The notes below the pieces were generated by a model that saw only the letters and a program-made list of their open reading frames with translations, ran no database searches and was not told the origin of the DNA. From the NCBI RefSeq assembly GCF_000711225.1, contig NZ_JOMG01000004.1:248001-312000 (forward strand): a stretch of DNA of 64,000 nt, in the 5' to 3' direction. Source of the DNA: Pelobacter seleniigenes DSM 18267 (GTDB lineage Bacteria; Desulfobacterota; Desulfuromonadia; Desulfuromonadales; Geopsychrobacteraceae). This document shows positions 7,890-17,059 of the stretch, in pieces (position 1 is the stretch's first letter; each line of letters opens with the position of its first letter). Position numbers and translations under genes: made by a program.

Positions 7890-8801
7890 ATGTCCTCCCG
7901 TCCCGTCGATTCCTCCCTCAATGCAGACCTGTCGAGCGGTTTTACCTTTGTCTACAGTGCTGTGTTCTTGATGTCGCTGAACGGTTTGTTTGCCAAAGTT
8001 ATTCCTTTGGATGCAGCCTCTATTACAGCTCTGCGCAGTTTTATCGCTGTTGTCGGACTGGGCCTGTTCGGTCTGATAAGAAACAGGCGTTATCGCCTGC
8101 CCTCAATGGCTCACCTGGTGGGAGTCTATGGCCTGGGGGTTCTGCTCGGTATCCATTGGGTGACGTTTTTCCATTCCATGCAGGTTTCTACGGTGGCGGT
8201 CGGTATGCTGTCCTTGTTCAGCTTTCCCATCCTGACCATCCTGGTGGAACCGTTATTCAGCAGGGAACGCCTGGCGGGTGGCGATATTGTTGCCGGGATA
8301 CTGGTTCTGGCAGGGTTGAGTGTCATGGTCAGTCAGGATCTGGCCGATCTTCATGGCCCGATTTTGTCTGGGGTTTTCTGGGGCGTGGGCTCCGCTTTTC
8401 TGTTCGCCACCCGTAACCTGGTGCAGAAATATTTCTTTCAGGATGTGACCAGCGATACGCTTCTTTTTCATCAGGGGATTGCCATCGCGGTCATGTTGCT
8501 CCCCTTCCTCGGTGTCCGGCAGACAGCCATCCTGCCGCTCTCCGGCATCGTCAATCTGTTGCTCCTCGGTATCCTCTGTACGGCCGGTGCCCATACCTTC
8601 TATGCCGCAAGCCTGAAACGCCTGCCGGCCAAGTCCGTGGCGTTGATCGGCTGCCTGCAACCGGTTCTGGCGACCCTGTTCGCCTGGCTGGTCATTCAGG
8701 AGACTCCGCAGCTGAATGTGCTGTTCGGTGGCGCAATCATTCTCAGTGTAGCCGCTTATGAGTCCGCCGGGAAAAGAAGTCGTCCCCTCCTCAGGCGTTG
8801 A
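7890..8801 (+). CDS. EamA/DMT-family membrane transporter
   Basis: The 303-residue product is a drug/metabolite transporter superfamily protein with ten predicted membrane helices arranged as two EamA repeats (about residues 20-145 and 160-290). Features include SLNGLFAKVIPLDAASITALRS in the first repeat and PAKSVALIGCLQPVLATLFAWLV in the second. Members usually export amino acids or other metabolites, and the substrate cannot be read from sequence. The ATG at 7890 lies 5 bp after the lipoprotein stop; an in-frame TTG at 7860 would overlap it and has no better binding site. It is convergent with the next gene. Confidence 0.85.
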   Translation: MSSRPVDSSLNADLSSGFTFVYSAVFLMSLNGLFAKVIPLDAASITALRSFIAVVGLGLFGLIRNRRYRLPSMAHLVGVYGLGVLLGIHWVTFFHSMQVSTVAVGMLSLFSFPILTILVEPLFSRERLAGGDIVAGILVLAGLSVMVSQDLADLHGPILSGVFWGVGSAFLFATRNLVQKYFFQDVTSDTLLFHQGIAIAVMLLPFLGVRQTAILPLSGIVNLLLLGILCTAGAHTFYAASLKRLPAKSVALIGCLQPVLATLFAWLVIQETPQLNVLFGGAIILSVAAYESAGKRSRPLLRR

Positions 8802-8858
8802 ATGTTTTTCGGCCCGTCAGATCCGGTTGAAGACTGTGCGCAGCGAGATAGTCGTAAC

Positions 8859-11012
8859 TCAGTAGGCGAACCGGGCGAAAGGGGAGTGCGAGGAGGCGGC
8901 GAGGGCATCGCTCAGGGTGTGGATGCCATGGGCTTCGAGCAGCGGGATCAATTTCAACAGAACCTCCCCGGTGACAATGGCATCCCCAAGCGCGGTATGG
9001 CGGCCGACAATGGTCACGTTCAGCCGCGCCGCCAGTTCTTCCAGGGAGTGGGAATCCTGATTGGGATGAACGATGGAGGAGAGGAGCAGGGTATCGATGA
9101 CCGGATTGGCAAAGACCAGTCCGGTTTTTTCTTCCTGCAGTTGCAGAAAGCGCATGTCAAAAGCCGCGTTGTGCGCAACCAATACCGAATTTTCCGCAAA
9201 TTGATGAAAGTGGGGCAGGACTTTGTCAATGGTCGGCTGTCCTTTGAGCAGCTTCGGTTCGATGCCGTGGATTGCCACCGATTCCGGCGGGACAAAGCGT
9301 TTCGGATCAACCAGTTGGTCGATCACCTCATGGTAGAGCAACTGGCCATTAACAATGCGAATGGCGCCCAGTTGGATGATTTCGTCCCCTTGCGACGGGT
9401 TGAGACCAGTGGTTTCGGTATCAAAGACGACATAGGTCAATTTGTTGAGAGGGACCTGCCCCAGTTCGTCCAGGTCCCCCCGGTTGAACAGGTCGAATTC
9501 GTAGGAGACGGGACGGTGTTCCACCTCGCTCTGCAGAGCCAGACGGCGGTCCTGATCAAGGGGCGGCAGGACAATCATCACCCCGGCGCAGCGGCGGTCG
9601 TCCGCGCTTAAAAATGACATCCTGCCGGCCATCTTTTCAATGGCCTGCCTGAAGTTAAGCAGGCGGCCTTTGTCATCACTGATCAACGGGGTTGACAGCC
9701 AGCTCTCCAGAAGATTCCGGCTGACATTGATTCCGGGCCAGGACAGCACCAGTTCGATGTCGTTTTTATCATTACTGGTAATGGTCAGCAGCAGTTCAGC
9801 AACGCTGGTCTGGGTCTGCAACAAGCCGCCAAGGTGACCAAAGGCCTGTACCATGGAGTAGCTGTCAACCTGCAACCAGAGGCCTTTTGGGGCCAGCGGT
9901 GTGGTTTTGAATTCAAACCGTTCCGACAGGTTTTTGCTGATTACGTCAAGCAGGTTGTCGGCGAGGATATTTTCACTTTTGGTCAGCTCGTGCTGATGAA
10001 AGGCGTAGCTGGTCCTGGCCTCATGAACCTTCTGTTCCAGGATTTGGGAACTGAAATCGATTTTCTGCCGATAGCGCTGCAGGTCTTCGGCGCTGAGTTG
10101 GGGCTGGGCCAGGATGGTCCCGATGGATTCACGGATTTCCCCCAGGTATTTCTGCTGGTCGTCGATTAACGATTGAATCAGGGCGTCACGCCGGTTGTCG
10201 GCCTCGATTTGCTGGGTCATGTCTTCCAGGGTGAGGACGATGCCGGAGATCTGACGTTGGGAGGATTGTTCGGTGAAAAAGGGCGCCATATTGACCCGCA
10301 GGTAGTGATCATGCCGCAGGCTCATCATGGTGCTGTTGACCAGTTTGCTGCGTCCTGATTGGTGGCACTTGTGCAGCATCTCCAGGCCGTGGACAATCGG
10401 GTCGCGATCCAGAATGCTGAAGATGGAACGGCCCAGGCCGAGAATGCCACTACGCTGAGCGGCAGCACCGGTCTGATCCGTCTTAAGCATGTCCTGGGCC
10501 TGCTGGTTGTAGAGCAGGACCTGACCGTCGGTGTTGCAGACAATGACTCCGTGGGGGAGTTCCGACATCAGGGCGGCCAACCGGGTCCGCTCTTCGTTGA
10601 TGGTGGCCTGGGCAACGGCAATTTTCCCGGAGACGTCCTGCTTCAGTTCGGCAAAGGCATCGGCGGATTGGTTGATGATCTGGCTGAGATATTCGATCTC
10701 CTTGGAGGCCGTTTTCAGGTGGATACGATGTTCCGGGTTGACCGAGGAGATGATGCGGGCACTCTCCGCCAGCTTCAGGGTCGGGATGATGTAGTCATTG
10801 AACAGCAGGTTGACCAGAGCGCCGATAATGAAAAGAATGGTGATTGTTCCGAGCAGGGGGAAGGGGACCAGTTTGCTGAACATTTCCCCCAGCGCCTCCT
10901 GCTGGGCATCATTGAGACTGGCCCAGGAGCCGATCAGGCTGGCAGCGATAATGCTGGTGACCGCAAAGTATATCGCACCGAGAAAAATCCAGTATTTAAA
11001 ACTCGGTTTCAT
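8859..11012 (-). CDS. Membrane PAS / degenerate histidine-kinase protein fused to DnaQ-type 3'-5' exonuclease
   Basis: The 717-residue protein has two N-terminal membrane helices (about 8-30 and 50-72), a HAMP-like helix, a PAS domain (about 145-250), a kinase-like region (about 280-500) and a C-terminal DEDDh exonuclease (about 525-705). The exonuclease has all catalytic residues: D531 and E533 in FDTETTG, D619 in HNAAFD, and H672/D677 in RHTALGD, so it should be active on DNA or RNA ends. The kinase-like part has no H-box histidine where HxLRTP would lie and no clear N or G boxes, so it is probably a pseudokinase. DnaQ-like exonucleases tied to membrane sensors occur in Geobacter and some gammaproteobacteria but the role is not established. 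It stands alone, facing the EamA gene. Confidence 0.85.
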   Translation of the reverse strand: MKPSFKYWIFLGAIYFAVTSIIAASLIGSWASLNDAQQEALGEMFSKLVPFPLLGTITILFIIGALVNLLFNDYIIPTLKLAESARIISSVNPEHRIHLKTASKEIEYLSQIINQSADAFAELKQDVSGKIAVAQATINEERTRLAALMSELPHGVIVCNTDGQVLLYNQQAQDMLKTDQTGAAAQRSGILGLGRSIFSILDRDPIVHGLEMLHKCHQSGRSKLVNSTMMSLRHDHYLRVNMAPFFTEQSSQRQISGIVLTLEDMTQQIEADNRRDALIQSLIDDQQKYLGEIRESIGTILAQPQLSAEDLQRYRQKIDFSSQILEQKVHEARTSYAFHQHELTKSENILADNLLDVISKNLSERFEFKTTPLAPKGLWLQVDSYSMVQAFGHLGGLLQTQTSVAELLLTITSNDKNDIELVLSWPGINVSRNLLESWLSTPLISDDKGRLLNFRQAIEKMAGRMSFLSADDRRCAGVMIVLPPLDQDRRLALQSEVEHRPVSYEFDLFNRGDLDELGQVPLNKLTYVVFDTETTGLNPSQGDEIIQLGAIRIVNGQLLYHEVIDQLVDPKRFVPPESVAIHGIEPKLLKGQPTIDKVLPHFHQFAENSVLVAHNAAFDMRFLQLQEEKTGLVFANPVIDTLLLSSIVHPNQDSHSLEELAARLNVTIVGRHTALGDAIVTGEVLLKLIPLLEAHGIHTLSDALAASSHSPFARFAY

Positions 11013-11285
11013 ATATCAGGAGTCCTGCTGTCCCGACGTGTTAAAAAAGTTGAAAGTTTGTTCAATGGCTGCTTTTAAGGGACGTTGGTGGTTTGCTGGT
11101 TAACTTTATAGTGGCCCGGCATGCCTGTTGAATTTTTGCATCAGGAAGAATATAGGACAAAAAATGGTTGAAGGCAAACATTGTTGTATTTTTGATTTTC
11201 TGGGGCTGGTCGGGAGGCAGGAGGGATTTATATTGTTCCTTAGGTGGATCAACCTGTAGTTTCGGTCTAACGACAAAATCGCAAG

Positions 11286-11360
11286 ATCAAAATCAAGACC
11301 GCAAGGTCGCGGCCCCGCTCGCCGCCACCCTTTTTGTCCAGGCCAACAAAAAGGGTGCAA
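11286..11360. repeat. Structured non-coding repeat with 12-bp hairpin
   Basis: Inside the 482-bp gap between two minus-strand genes lies a compact palindromic segment. A small hairpin GACC-GCAA-GGTC (11298-11309) is followed by a larger one whose arms CACCCTTTTTGT (11326-11337) and ACAAAAAGGGTG (11346-11357) pair perfectly around an 8-nt loop. The strand shows no credible gene: the ORFs across it have no ribosome binding site and low-complexity Arg/Pro/Trp-rich translations. It resembles a repetitive extragenic palindrome; copy number elsewhere cannot be seen here. The rest of the gap (11013-11285) holds nothing recognisable except an A/T-rich stretch suited to a promoter of the exonuclease gene. 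Confidence 0.5.
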
Positions 11361-11433
11361 AAAATGGCCTTTTGGTTGTTCGGGATGTTCGTTTATTCCG
11401 GGAATGAATCAGAGATGCACTGGCTGGCGCCAA

Positions 11434-11470
11434 CAAGAAAGCCGCTGCGGGGTTCGCAACGGCTTTCTTG
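11434..11470 (-). terminator. Rho-independent terminator after purC
   Basis: An 11-bp stem (CAAGAAAGCCG with its complement) plus an inner TGCG/CGCA stem forms a hairpin 25 bp beyond the purC stop. Read on the minus strand the 3' arm ends CGGCTTTCTTGTTGG, so the T-run is partly inside the stem. Confidence 0.65.
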
Positions 11471-11494
11471 TCGATTGATCTTTTGGGAACGCGC

Positions 11495-12376
11495 TTAAGC
11501 GGTCAGCCGCTTGAGGGCTTCCAGGTATTTCTCTCCGGTCTTGCGGACGATTTCTTCCGGAAGCTGCGGAGCCGGAGCTTTTTTGCCCCAGTCGAGGGTT
11601 TCCAGATAGTCGCGCAGGAACTGTTTGTCGAAGCTCGGCTGCGGGCCGCCTGGCTGATACTGATCCTTGGGCCAGAACCGTGAAGAGTCGGGGGTCAGGG
11701 CTTCGTCGATCCAGATCAGCTGGCCGTCCATCATCCCGAACTCGAACTTGGTATCGGCAATGATGATCCCTTTGGTTGCGGCCAGATCACGGGCGCGCTC
11801 ATAGATGGCGATGCTGATGTCGCGGACCTGCTCGGCGATTTCCTTGCCACAAAGCTCAACGGCTTTGTCGAAAGAGATGTTCTCGTCGTGTTCACCCAGT
11901 TCGGCTTTGGTCGAGGGGGTGAACAGGGTCTCGGGGAGCTTGTCGCTCTGGACCAGACCGGTCGGAAGGGGGATACTGCACAGCGATCCCTGGCTCTGGT
12001 ACTCTTTCCAGCCGCTGCCGGAAAGATAGCCGCGGACGATGCACTCGATGGGTAGCGGCTGAGCTTTTTTGGTCAGCATGCTGCGGCCTTCGAGCTGATC
12101 CCGGTACTGATGGGTGATCGCCGGGAAGTCATCGACATTGGTCGAGATCAGATGATTGGGGATCAGGTCGGCCATCTGCTCAAACCAGAATTTGGAAATT
12201 TCCGTGAGGACATAGCCCTTTTGCGGAATGCCTTCGCCCATGATGACGTCGAAGGCGGAAATCCGATCGCTGGTCACGATGAGCAGGTGCTCGCCGAGGT
12301 CGTAAATATCCCTGACCTTGCCGCGATTAATCAGCTTCAGTTCAGGACAATCGGTTTGGGTGAGAACGGATATCAT
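11495..12376 (-). CDS. purC: Phosphoribosylaminoimidazole-succinocarboxamide synthase
   Basis: The 293-residue enzyme joins CAIR and aspartate using ATP to make SAICAR in de novo purine synthesis. It begins with the family N-terminus [14 protein letters not shown], followed by [21 protein letters not shown] and, in the middle, [18 protein letters not shown]. The C-terminal part has ADTKFEFGM and the [12 protein letters not shown] signature. Length matches the longer proteobacterial PurC form. The ATG overlaps the ppiD stop (ATGA), so the gene is co-transcribed and translationally coupled to a periplasmic folding factor, which is an unusual partner. A hairpin terminator follows. Confidence 0.95.
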   Translation of the reverse strand: MISVLTQTDCPELKLINRGKVRDIYDLGEHLLIVTSDRISAFDVIMGEGIPQKGYVLTEISKFWFEQMADLIPNHLISTNVDDFPAITHQYRDQLEGRSMLTKKAQPLPIECIVRGYLSGSGWKEYQSQGSLCSIPLPTGLVQSDKLPETLFTPSTKAELGEHDENISFDKAVELCGKEIAEQVRDISIAIYERARDLAATKGIIIADTKFEFGMMDGQLIWIDEALTPDSSRFWPKDQYQPGGPQPSFDKQFLRDYLETLDWGKKAPAPQLPEEIVRKTGEKYLEALKRLTA

Positions 12377-14331
12377 GATTGCTTACTCCCATTTTTAAAT
12401 GCTTCCATGAGGTCGGGAACCATGATGTTGATCTCGGCCTGTTGGAGGAGCTGGTTCAGTTTTTCGTTGACCATATGGTCTTTTTTCTCGGACAGCAGGC
12501 GTTCTTTAAGTTGGCTGCGGTCCTGTTCAGTCAGTGCCGAGAAATCTGCCACCTTGGCATCTTTGAGGCTGGCGACCAGGTATTTGTCGCCGATGGTGTA
12601 GACCTGAGGCATGATCGGCTCTGCCTCAGTCAGTTTGAAGGCGGCCGTTGCCACTTCTTCGGAAGCGCCGATGCGCGGTACGAAGCCGCCAAAGCCGCGG
12701 TTGAAGTCACCGGTTTCCTCAAGGGAGAGTTTCAGGTCGGCAGCAGCGGCGCGCAGGCTTTTTTTGTCTTTGGCTTCAGCCAGCAATTTGTCAGCAAGTT
12801 CCTTGGCCAGGGACTGGGCTTGTTCGGTACGGTAGGCTGCTTCGACCGCAGGTTTGACTTCTGCCAGTTCGGGCAGGCGGCTTTCCTGGCGGTCCTTGAG
12901 CATGAACAGGAAGACTCCCTGGGTGGTCTGGATCGGATGGGCCAGCTCTCCTTCCTGAAGGGCGAAGGCGGCCTGGGTTATCTCGGGGACCTTGCCGATG
13001 CCGTCAATAGCTTCGTTGCGGGAAAAATAACCGGTTTCCTTGATGCCGAGGTCGTTGGCTTTGGCTGCAGCTTCAAGGTCGCCGCTTTTGCGGTTGATAT
13101 TGTAAGCGTCCATGGCTTTTTCATAGGCCATTTGCCGGGCTTTTTCCAGAGTCAGGCCCTTTTTGACCTGGTCGATGACATCAACCAGGGGCTTGACGCC
13201 GGACTCGGTGTGACTGTTCACCTTGATGATGTGGAAGCCGAAGGGGGTTCTGACCACATCGCTCAACTGGCCCGGTTGCAGGGCAAAGGCGGCATCTTCA
13301 AAGGCCGGAACCATGACTCCGCGGCCGAAGGTGCCGAGGTCGCCACCGTTGGCGGCGCTGCTTTTGTCGTCGGAGTGGGTTTTGGCCAGTTTGGCAAAAT
13401 CTGCACCTTCGTGGAGTTGTTTGAGCAGGTCCTCGGCCAGTTGGCGGCGCTTGGTGACCGTTTCCTCATCGGCATCCTTGGGCACTTTGATGAGGATGTG
13501 CGCGGCGTTGACCTGTTCCTTGATTTCAAACTGGTCCAGATTGCGGCGGTAGAAGCGATCAAGATCGTCCTGGCTGAAAGAAGCGATCTTGTCTTCGTAG
13601 CGAGCGGGGTCGAACTGCAGATAGCGCAGGGAGATTTTTTCCGGAATCTGGAACTGCTCGCGATGACCGGCAAAGTAGTCCTGCAGCCCCTGATCGGTGA
13701 CTTTGACTTTACTTTCCACCAGGGCCGGGGTCAGCCAGACAAAATTGAGATTGATCTTATCGTTCTCTTTGTGAAAGGCGGCCTCGAGGTCGGCATCGCT
13801 GACTTCCGCGCCCTGTTGCAGTTTTTCGCGGACTTTCTGGGTCAGCAGCTGACGGCGCTGGGCGGCTTCGAACTGCTCGGGGGTCATCCGCTGATATTTG
13901 AGGACCTGTAGGTAACGATCCCGGTTGAACTGCCCGTTCAGCTGAAAAGCGTCATATTTGGAGATGCTGTCGATCAGCTCCTGTTTGCTGACTTCAAGAC
14001 CGAGCTTGTCGGCCTGTTGCACGAGCAGTTGTTCTTCTACCAGCTGTTGCATCGCCTGTTTGGGCAGGTTGAGCTGTTTTTCCAGGGTGGAGTTGAAACT
14101 CCCTTGATAGATGCTCTGGTAAAGATTATAGAGCTGGCTGTAAGCGGTTTGGAAATCGGCATAGCTGATTTCGTCACCATTGACCGTCGCCGCTATGTCG
14201 CCACGTTGGGTATTCCCTTTGCGAGATGGCGCGGTCAACATCGTGTAACCGATGACGAAACTCAGGATGATCAAACCGAAAGCTATTTTGATCAGGATCG
14301 ATTTTTGCTTGGTTCTGACAAAGTCAAGCAT
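12373..14331 (-). CDS. ppiD: Inner-membrane-anchored periplasmic PpiD/SurA-type chaperone-isomerase
   Basis: The 652-residue protein has a short cytoplasmic N-terminus, a single membrane helix (about residues 13-32) and a large periplasmic part. Residues ~35-160 are a SurA-N-like chaperone region ([32 protein letters not shown]). A parvulin-type PpiC domain occupies about 270-370 ([57 protein letters not shown]). A second, degenerate rotamase-like region follows before the helical C-terminus. It should assist folding of newly exported proteins near the Sec translocon. It is divergent from mreB and coupled to purC by a 4-bp overlap. Confidence 0.9.
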   Translation of the reverse strand: MLDFVRTKQKSILIKIAFGLIILSFVIGYTMLTAPSRKGNTQRGDIAATVNGDEISYADFQTAYSQLYNLYQSIYQGSFNSTLEKQLNLPKQAMQQLVEEQLLVQQADKLGLEVSKQELIDSISKYDAFQLNGQFNRDRYLQVLKYQRMTPEQFEAAQRRQLLTQKVREKLQQGAEVSDADLEAAFHKENDKINLNFVWLTPALVESKVKVTDQGLQDYFAGHREQFQIPEKISLRYLQFDPARYEDKIASFSQDDLDRFYRRNLDQFEIKEQVNAAHILIKVPKDADEETVTKRRQLAEDLLKQLHEGADFAKLAKTHSDDKSSAANGGDLGTFGRGVMVPAFEDAAFALQPGQLSDVVRTPFGFHIIKVNSHTESGVKPLVDVIDQVKKGLTLEKARQMAYEKAMDAYNINRKSGDLEAAAKANDLGIKETGYFSRNEAIDGIGKVPEITQAAFALQEGELAHPIQTTQGVFLFMLKDRQESRLPELAEVKPAVEAAYRTEQAQSLAKELADKLLAEAKDKKSLRAAAADLKLSLEETGDFNRGFGGFVPRIGASEEVATAAFKLTEAEPIMPQVYTIGDKYLVASLKDAKVADFSALTEQDRSQLKERLLSEKKDHMVNEKLNQLLQQAEINIMVPDLMEAFKNGSKQS

Positions 14332-14426
14332 CGCGGCGAAACTCCTCTTGTAATTATTGATGTTTCAGAGAAAAAACAGGATGGCATGTTAGACCAGCAA
14401 TTCGTTGCAATGCAATCCTTTTTTGA

Positions 14427-15584
<1,158 letters not shown>

Positions 15585-15619
15585 TCGCTTGGCTTTTGAG
15601 CGGTATGCTTTTGGTTACG

Positions 15620-15654
15620 AACAGGGAGGATCTGCCGATCCTCCCTGTTTTGTT
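15620..15654 (+). terminator. Hairpin terminator/attenuator between mreB and mreC
   Basis: A perfect 13-bp stem (AACAGGGAGGATC with its complement, 15620-15632 and 15637-15649) closes a TGCC loop and is followed by TTTTGTTG. It can end mreB transcripts; mreC must then rely on read-through or on a promoter within the 57 bp that remain. Confidence 0.75.
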
Positions 15655-15707
15655 GCGACTTTCACCCTCCCCGAGTCCTGCTTTCCCGATTCCGGCTGGA
15701 GCGGAAT

Positions 15708-16526
15708 ATGCGTGAACTGTTCAGACGTTACAAGTTATTGCTGCTGGCAGTCGTGCTGCTCATGGCTACAGTATTGCTCTATTCCTATAACCTCCGTCAC
15801 AAGTCAACCACGACCTTTTTTGAACGTGCGGTACTGACCTTTGCCGAACCCTTCCAATCCGGCATTGACCAAGCTGTTGATGCGGTCCGCAATGTCTGGA
15901 AAAACTATCTTTGGCTGATCGATGCCCGGCAGCGCAATATCGCGTTGCTGCAGGAAAACCGTGAGCTGAAAGCCAAGCTGCTGCAGGTCGAAGAAATTTC
16001 CCAGCAGAATCAGCGGCTGCGTGCACTGCTGGCGTTCGTAGATGACCTTGATCGCCCGGCGTTGCCGGCCCAGGTGATCGGCGAGGATGCCAGCAACTGG
16101 GCGCGCACCATCGTTATCGACAAAGGGACCAAGGCCGGCCTGAGCAATGGCCTGCCGGTGGTGGCTGCCGAAGGGGTGGTCGGGCGGATCATCAAGATTT
16201 CCCAGAACAGCGCCCGGGTGTTGCTGATCACCGATGCGTCTTCGGCGGTTGCCGCATTGATTCAACGGACCCGCACCCGCGGGGTGGCACGTGGTCAGGG
16301 GCAGGATCTGTCCGTCGAGTATGCTTTGCGGACCGCCGATATTGAGGTCGGGGACCTGCTGGTGACCTCCGGCATGGGCGGGATCTTTCCCAAAGGACTG
16401 CCGCTGGGGAAAGTCGCGGATATCGAAAAGGGGCAGTTCGGGCTGTTTCAGCAAGTCAAGGTCGAGACCATGGTCGATTTTTCCCACCTGGAAGAGGTTC
16501 TGGTCATCGTGGGGAAAGACCAATGA
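15708..16526 (+). CDS. mreC: Rod shape-determining protein MreC
   Basis: The 272-residue protein is the periplasmic scaffold of the elongasome, linking MreB/MreD to PBP2-RodA. It has a short cytoplasmic N-terminus, a membrane helix (about residues 10-28), a coiled coil (about 65-110; LQENRELKAKLLQVEEISQQNQRL) and the two beta-barrel MreC domain (about 115-270) with VIGEDASNWARTIVIDKGTKAGL and GDLLVTSGMGGIFPKGLPLG. TGGAG lies six bases before the ATG. Its stop overlaps mreD by 4 bp (ATGA). Confidence 0.95.
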   Translation: MRELFRRYKLLLLAVVLLMATVLLYSYNLRHKSTTTFFERAVLTFAEPFQSGIDQAVDAVRNVWKNYLWLIDARQRNIALLQENRELKAKLLQVEEISQQNQRLRALLAFVDDLDRPALPAQVIGEDASNWARTIVIDKGTKAGLSNGLPVVAAEGVVGRIIKISQNSARVLLITDASSAVAALIQRTRTRGVARGQGQDLSVEYALRTADIEVGDLLVTSGMGGIFPKGLPLGKVADIEKGQFGLFQQVKVETMVDFSHLEEVLVIVGKDQ

Positions 16527-17059
16527 GACGGTTTCTGCTCTATCTGTTGATCGGGATCTTTTTTGCCCTGTTGCAGAGCAGTGTCCTGCCGCTGTTTTTT
16601 GCGCCGAACTGGCGTCCGAACCTGATTCTAATTCTGGTGTTGTTCCTCAGCTTTCACGAAAGCCTGCCTCTGGCTGTCTTTGGCGGGATGTTTTTGGGGG
16701 CCATCCAGGACAGCTTCTGCGGTCCCAGTCTCGGCCTCTATGTTTCCGCGGACCTGGCCATCGTCATGCTGACCAAGCTGGTGGCGGAACAGTTGAATGT
16801 TGAAAGCCCGCCGCTGTTGCTATTGCTGGTTGCTGCCGGAACCCTGGTGCAGAATGCTTTGCTCGGCTTCTTCCTGACCGCTTTTGCCGACACCGAGCCG
16901 GTCATCTCGATTCTGTTGCCAGCGATACCGCAGCAGTTGCTTGCTAACCTGGTGTTTTCTGCGCTGCTGTTGGTTGTTTATCTGCGTCTGTTGAAGTGGT
17001 TCGGATACCGGGGCGGTCTGGGCAGTTTGCTGTATCAGGGGAAGCACTATGGGCATTGA
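16523..17059 (+). CDS. mreD: Rod shape-determining membrane protein MreD
   Basis: The 178-residue inner-membrane protein has five or six predicted helices and the MreD features APNWRPNLILILVLFLSF, GGMFLGAIQDSF and a conserved Asp/Gly pair after the third helix. It acts with MreC in the elongation complex. The start overlaps the mreC stop as ATGA, and its end overlaps mrdA by 11 bp, so the four genes mreC-mreD-mrdA-rodA are tightly coupled. Confidence 0.92.
   Translation: MRRFLLYLLIGIFFALLQSSVLPLFFAPNWRPNLILILVLFLSFHESLPLAVFGGMFLGAIQDSFCGPSLGLYVSADLAIVMLTKLVAEQLNVESPPLLLLLVAAGTLVQNALLGFFLTAFADTEPVISILLPAIPQQLLANLVFSALLLVVYLRLLKWFGYRGGLGSLLYQGKHYGH

Noticed and set aside
11106-11407. Two short opposed open frames (84 and 79 codons) in the gap upstream of purC
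   Set aside because: No ribosome binding site and low-complexity translations over a palindromic repeat; treated as non-coding.
12379-13911. 510-codon open frame on the plus strand, antisense to ppiD
   Set aside because: It is a codon-bias shadow: the ppiD protein has full family similarity, while the antisense translation shows none and has no ribosome binding site.
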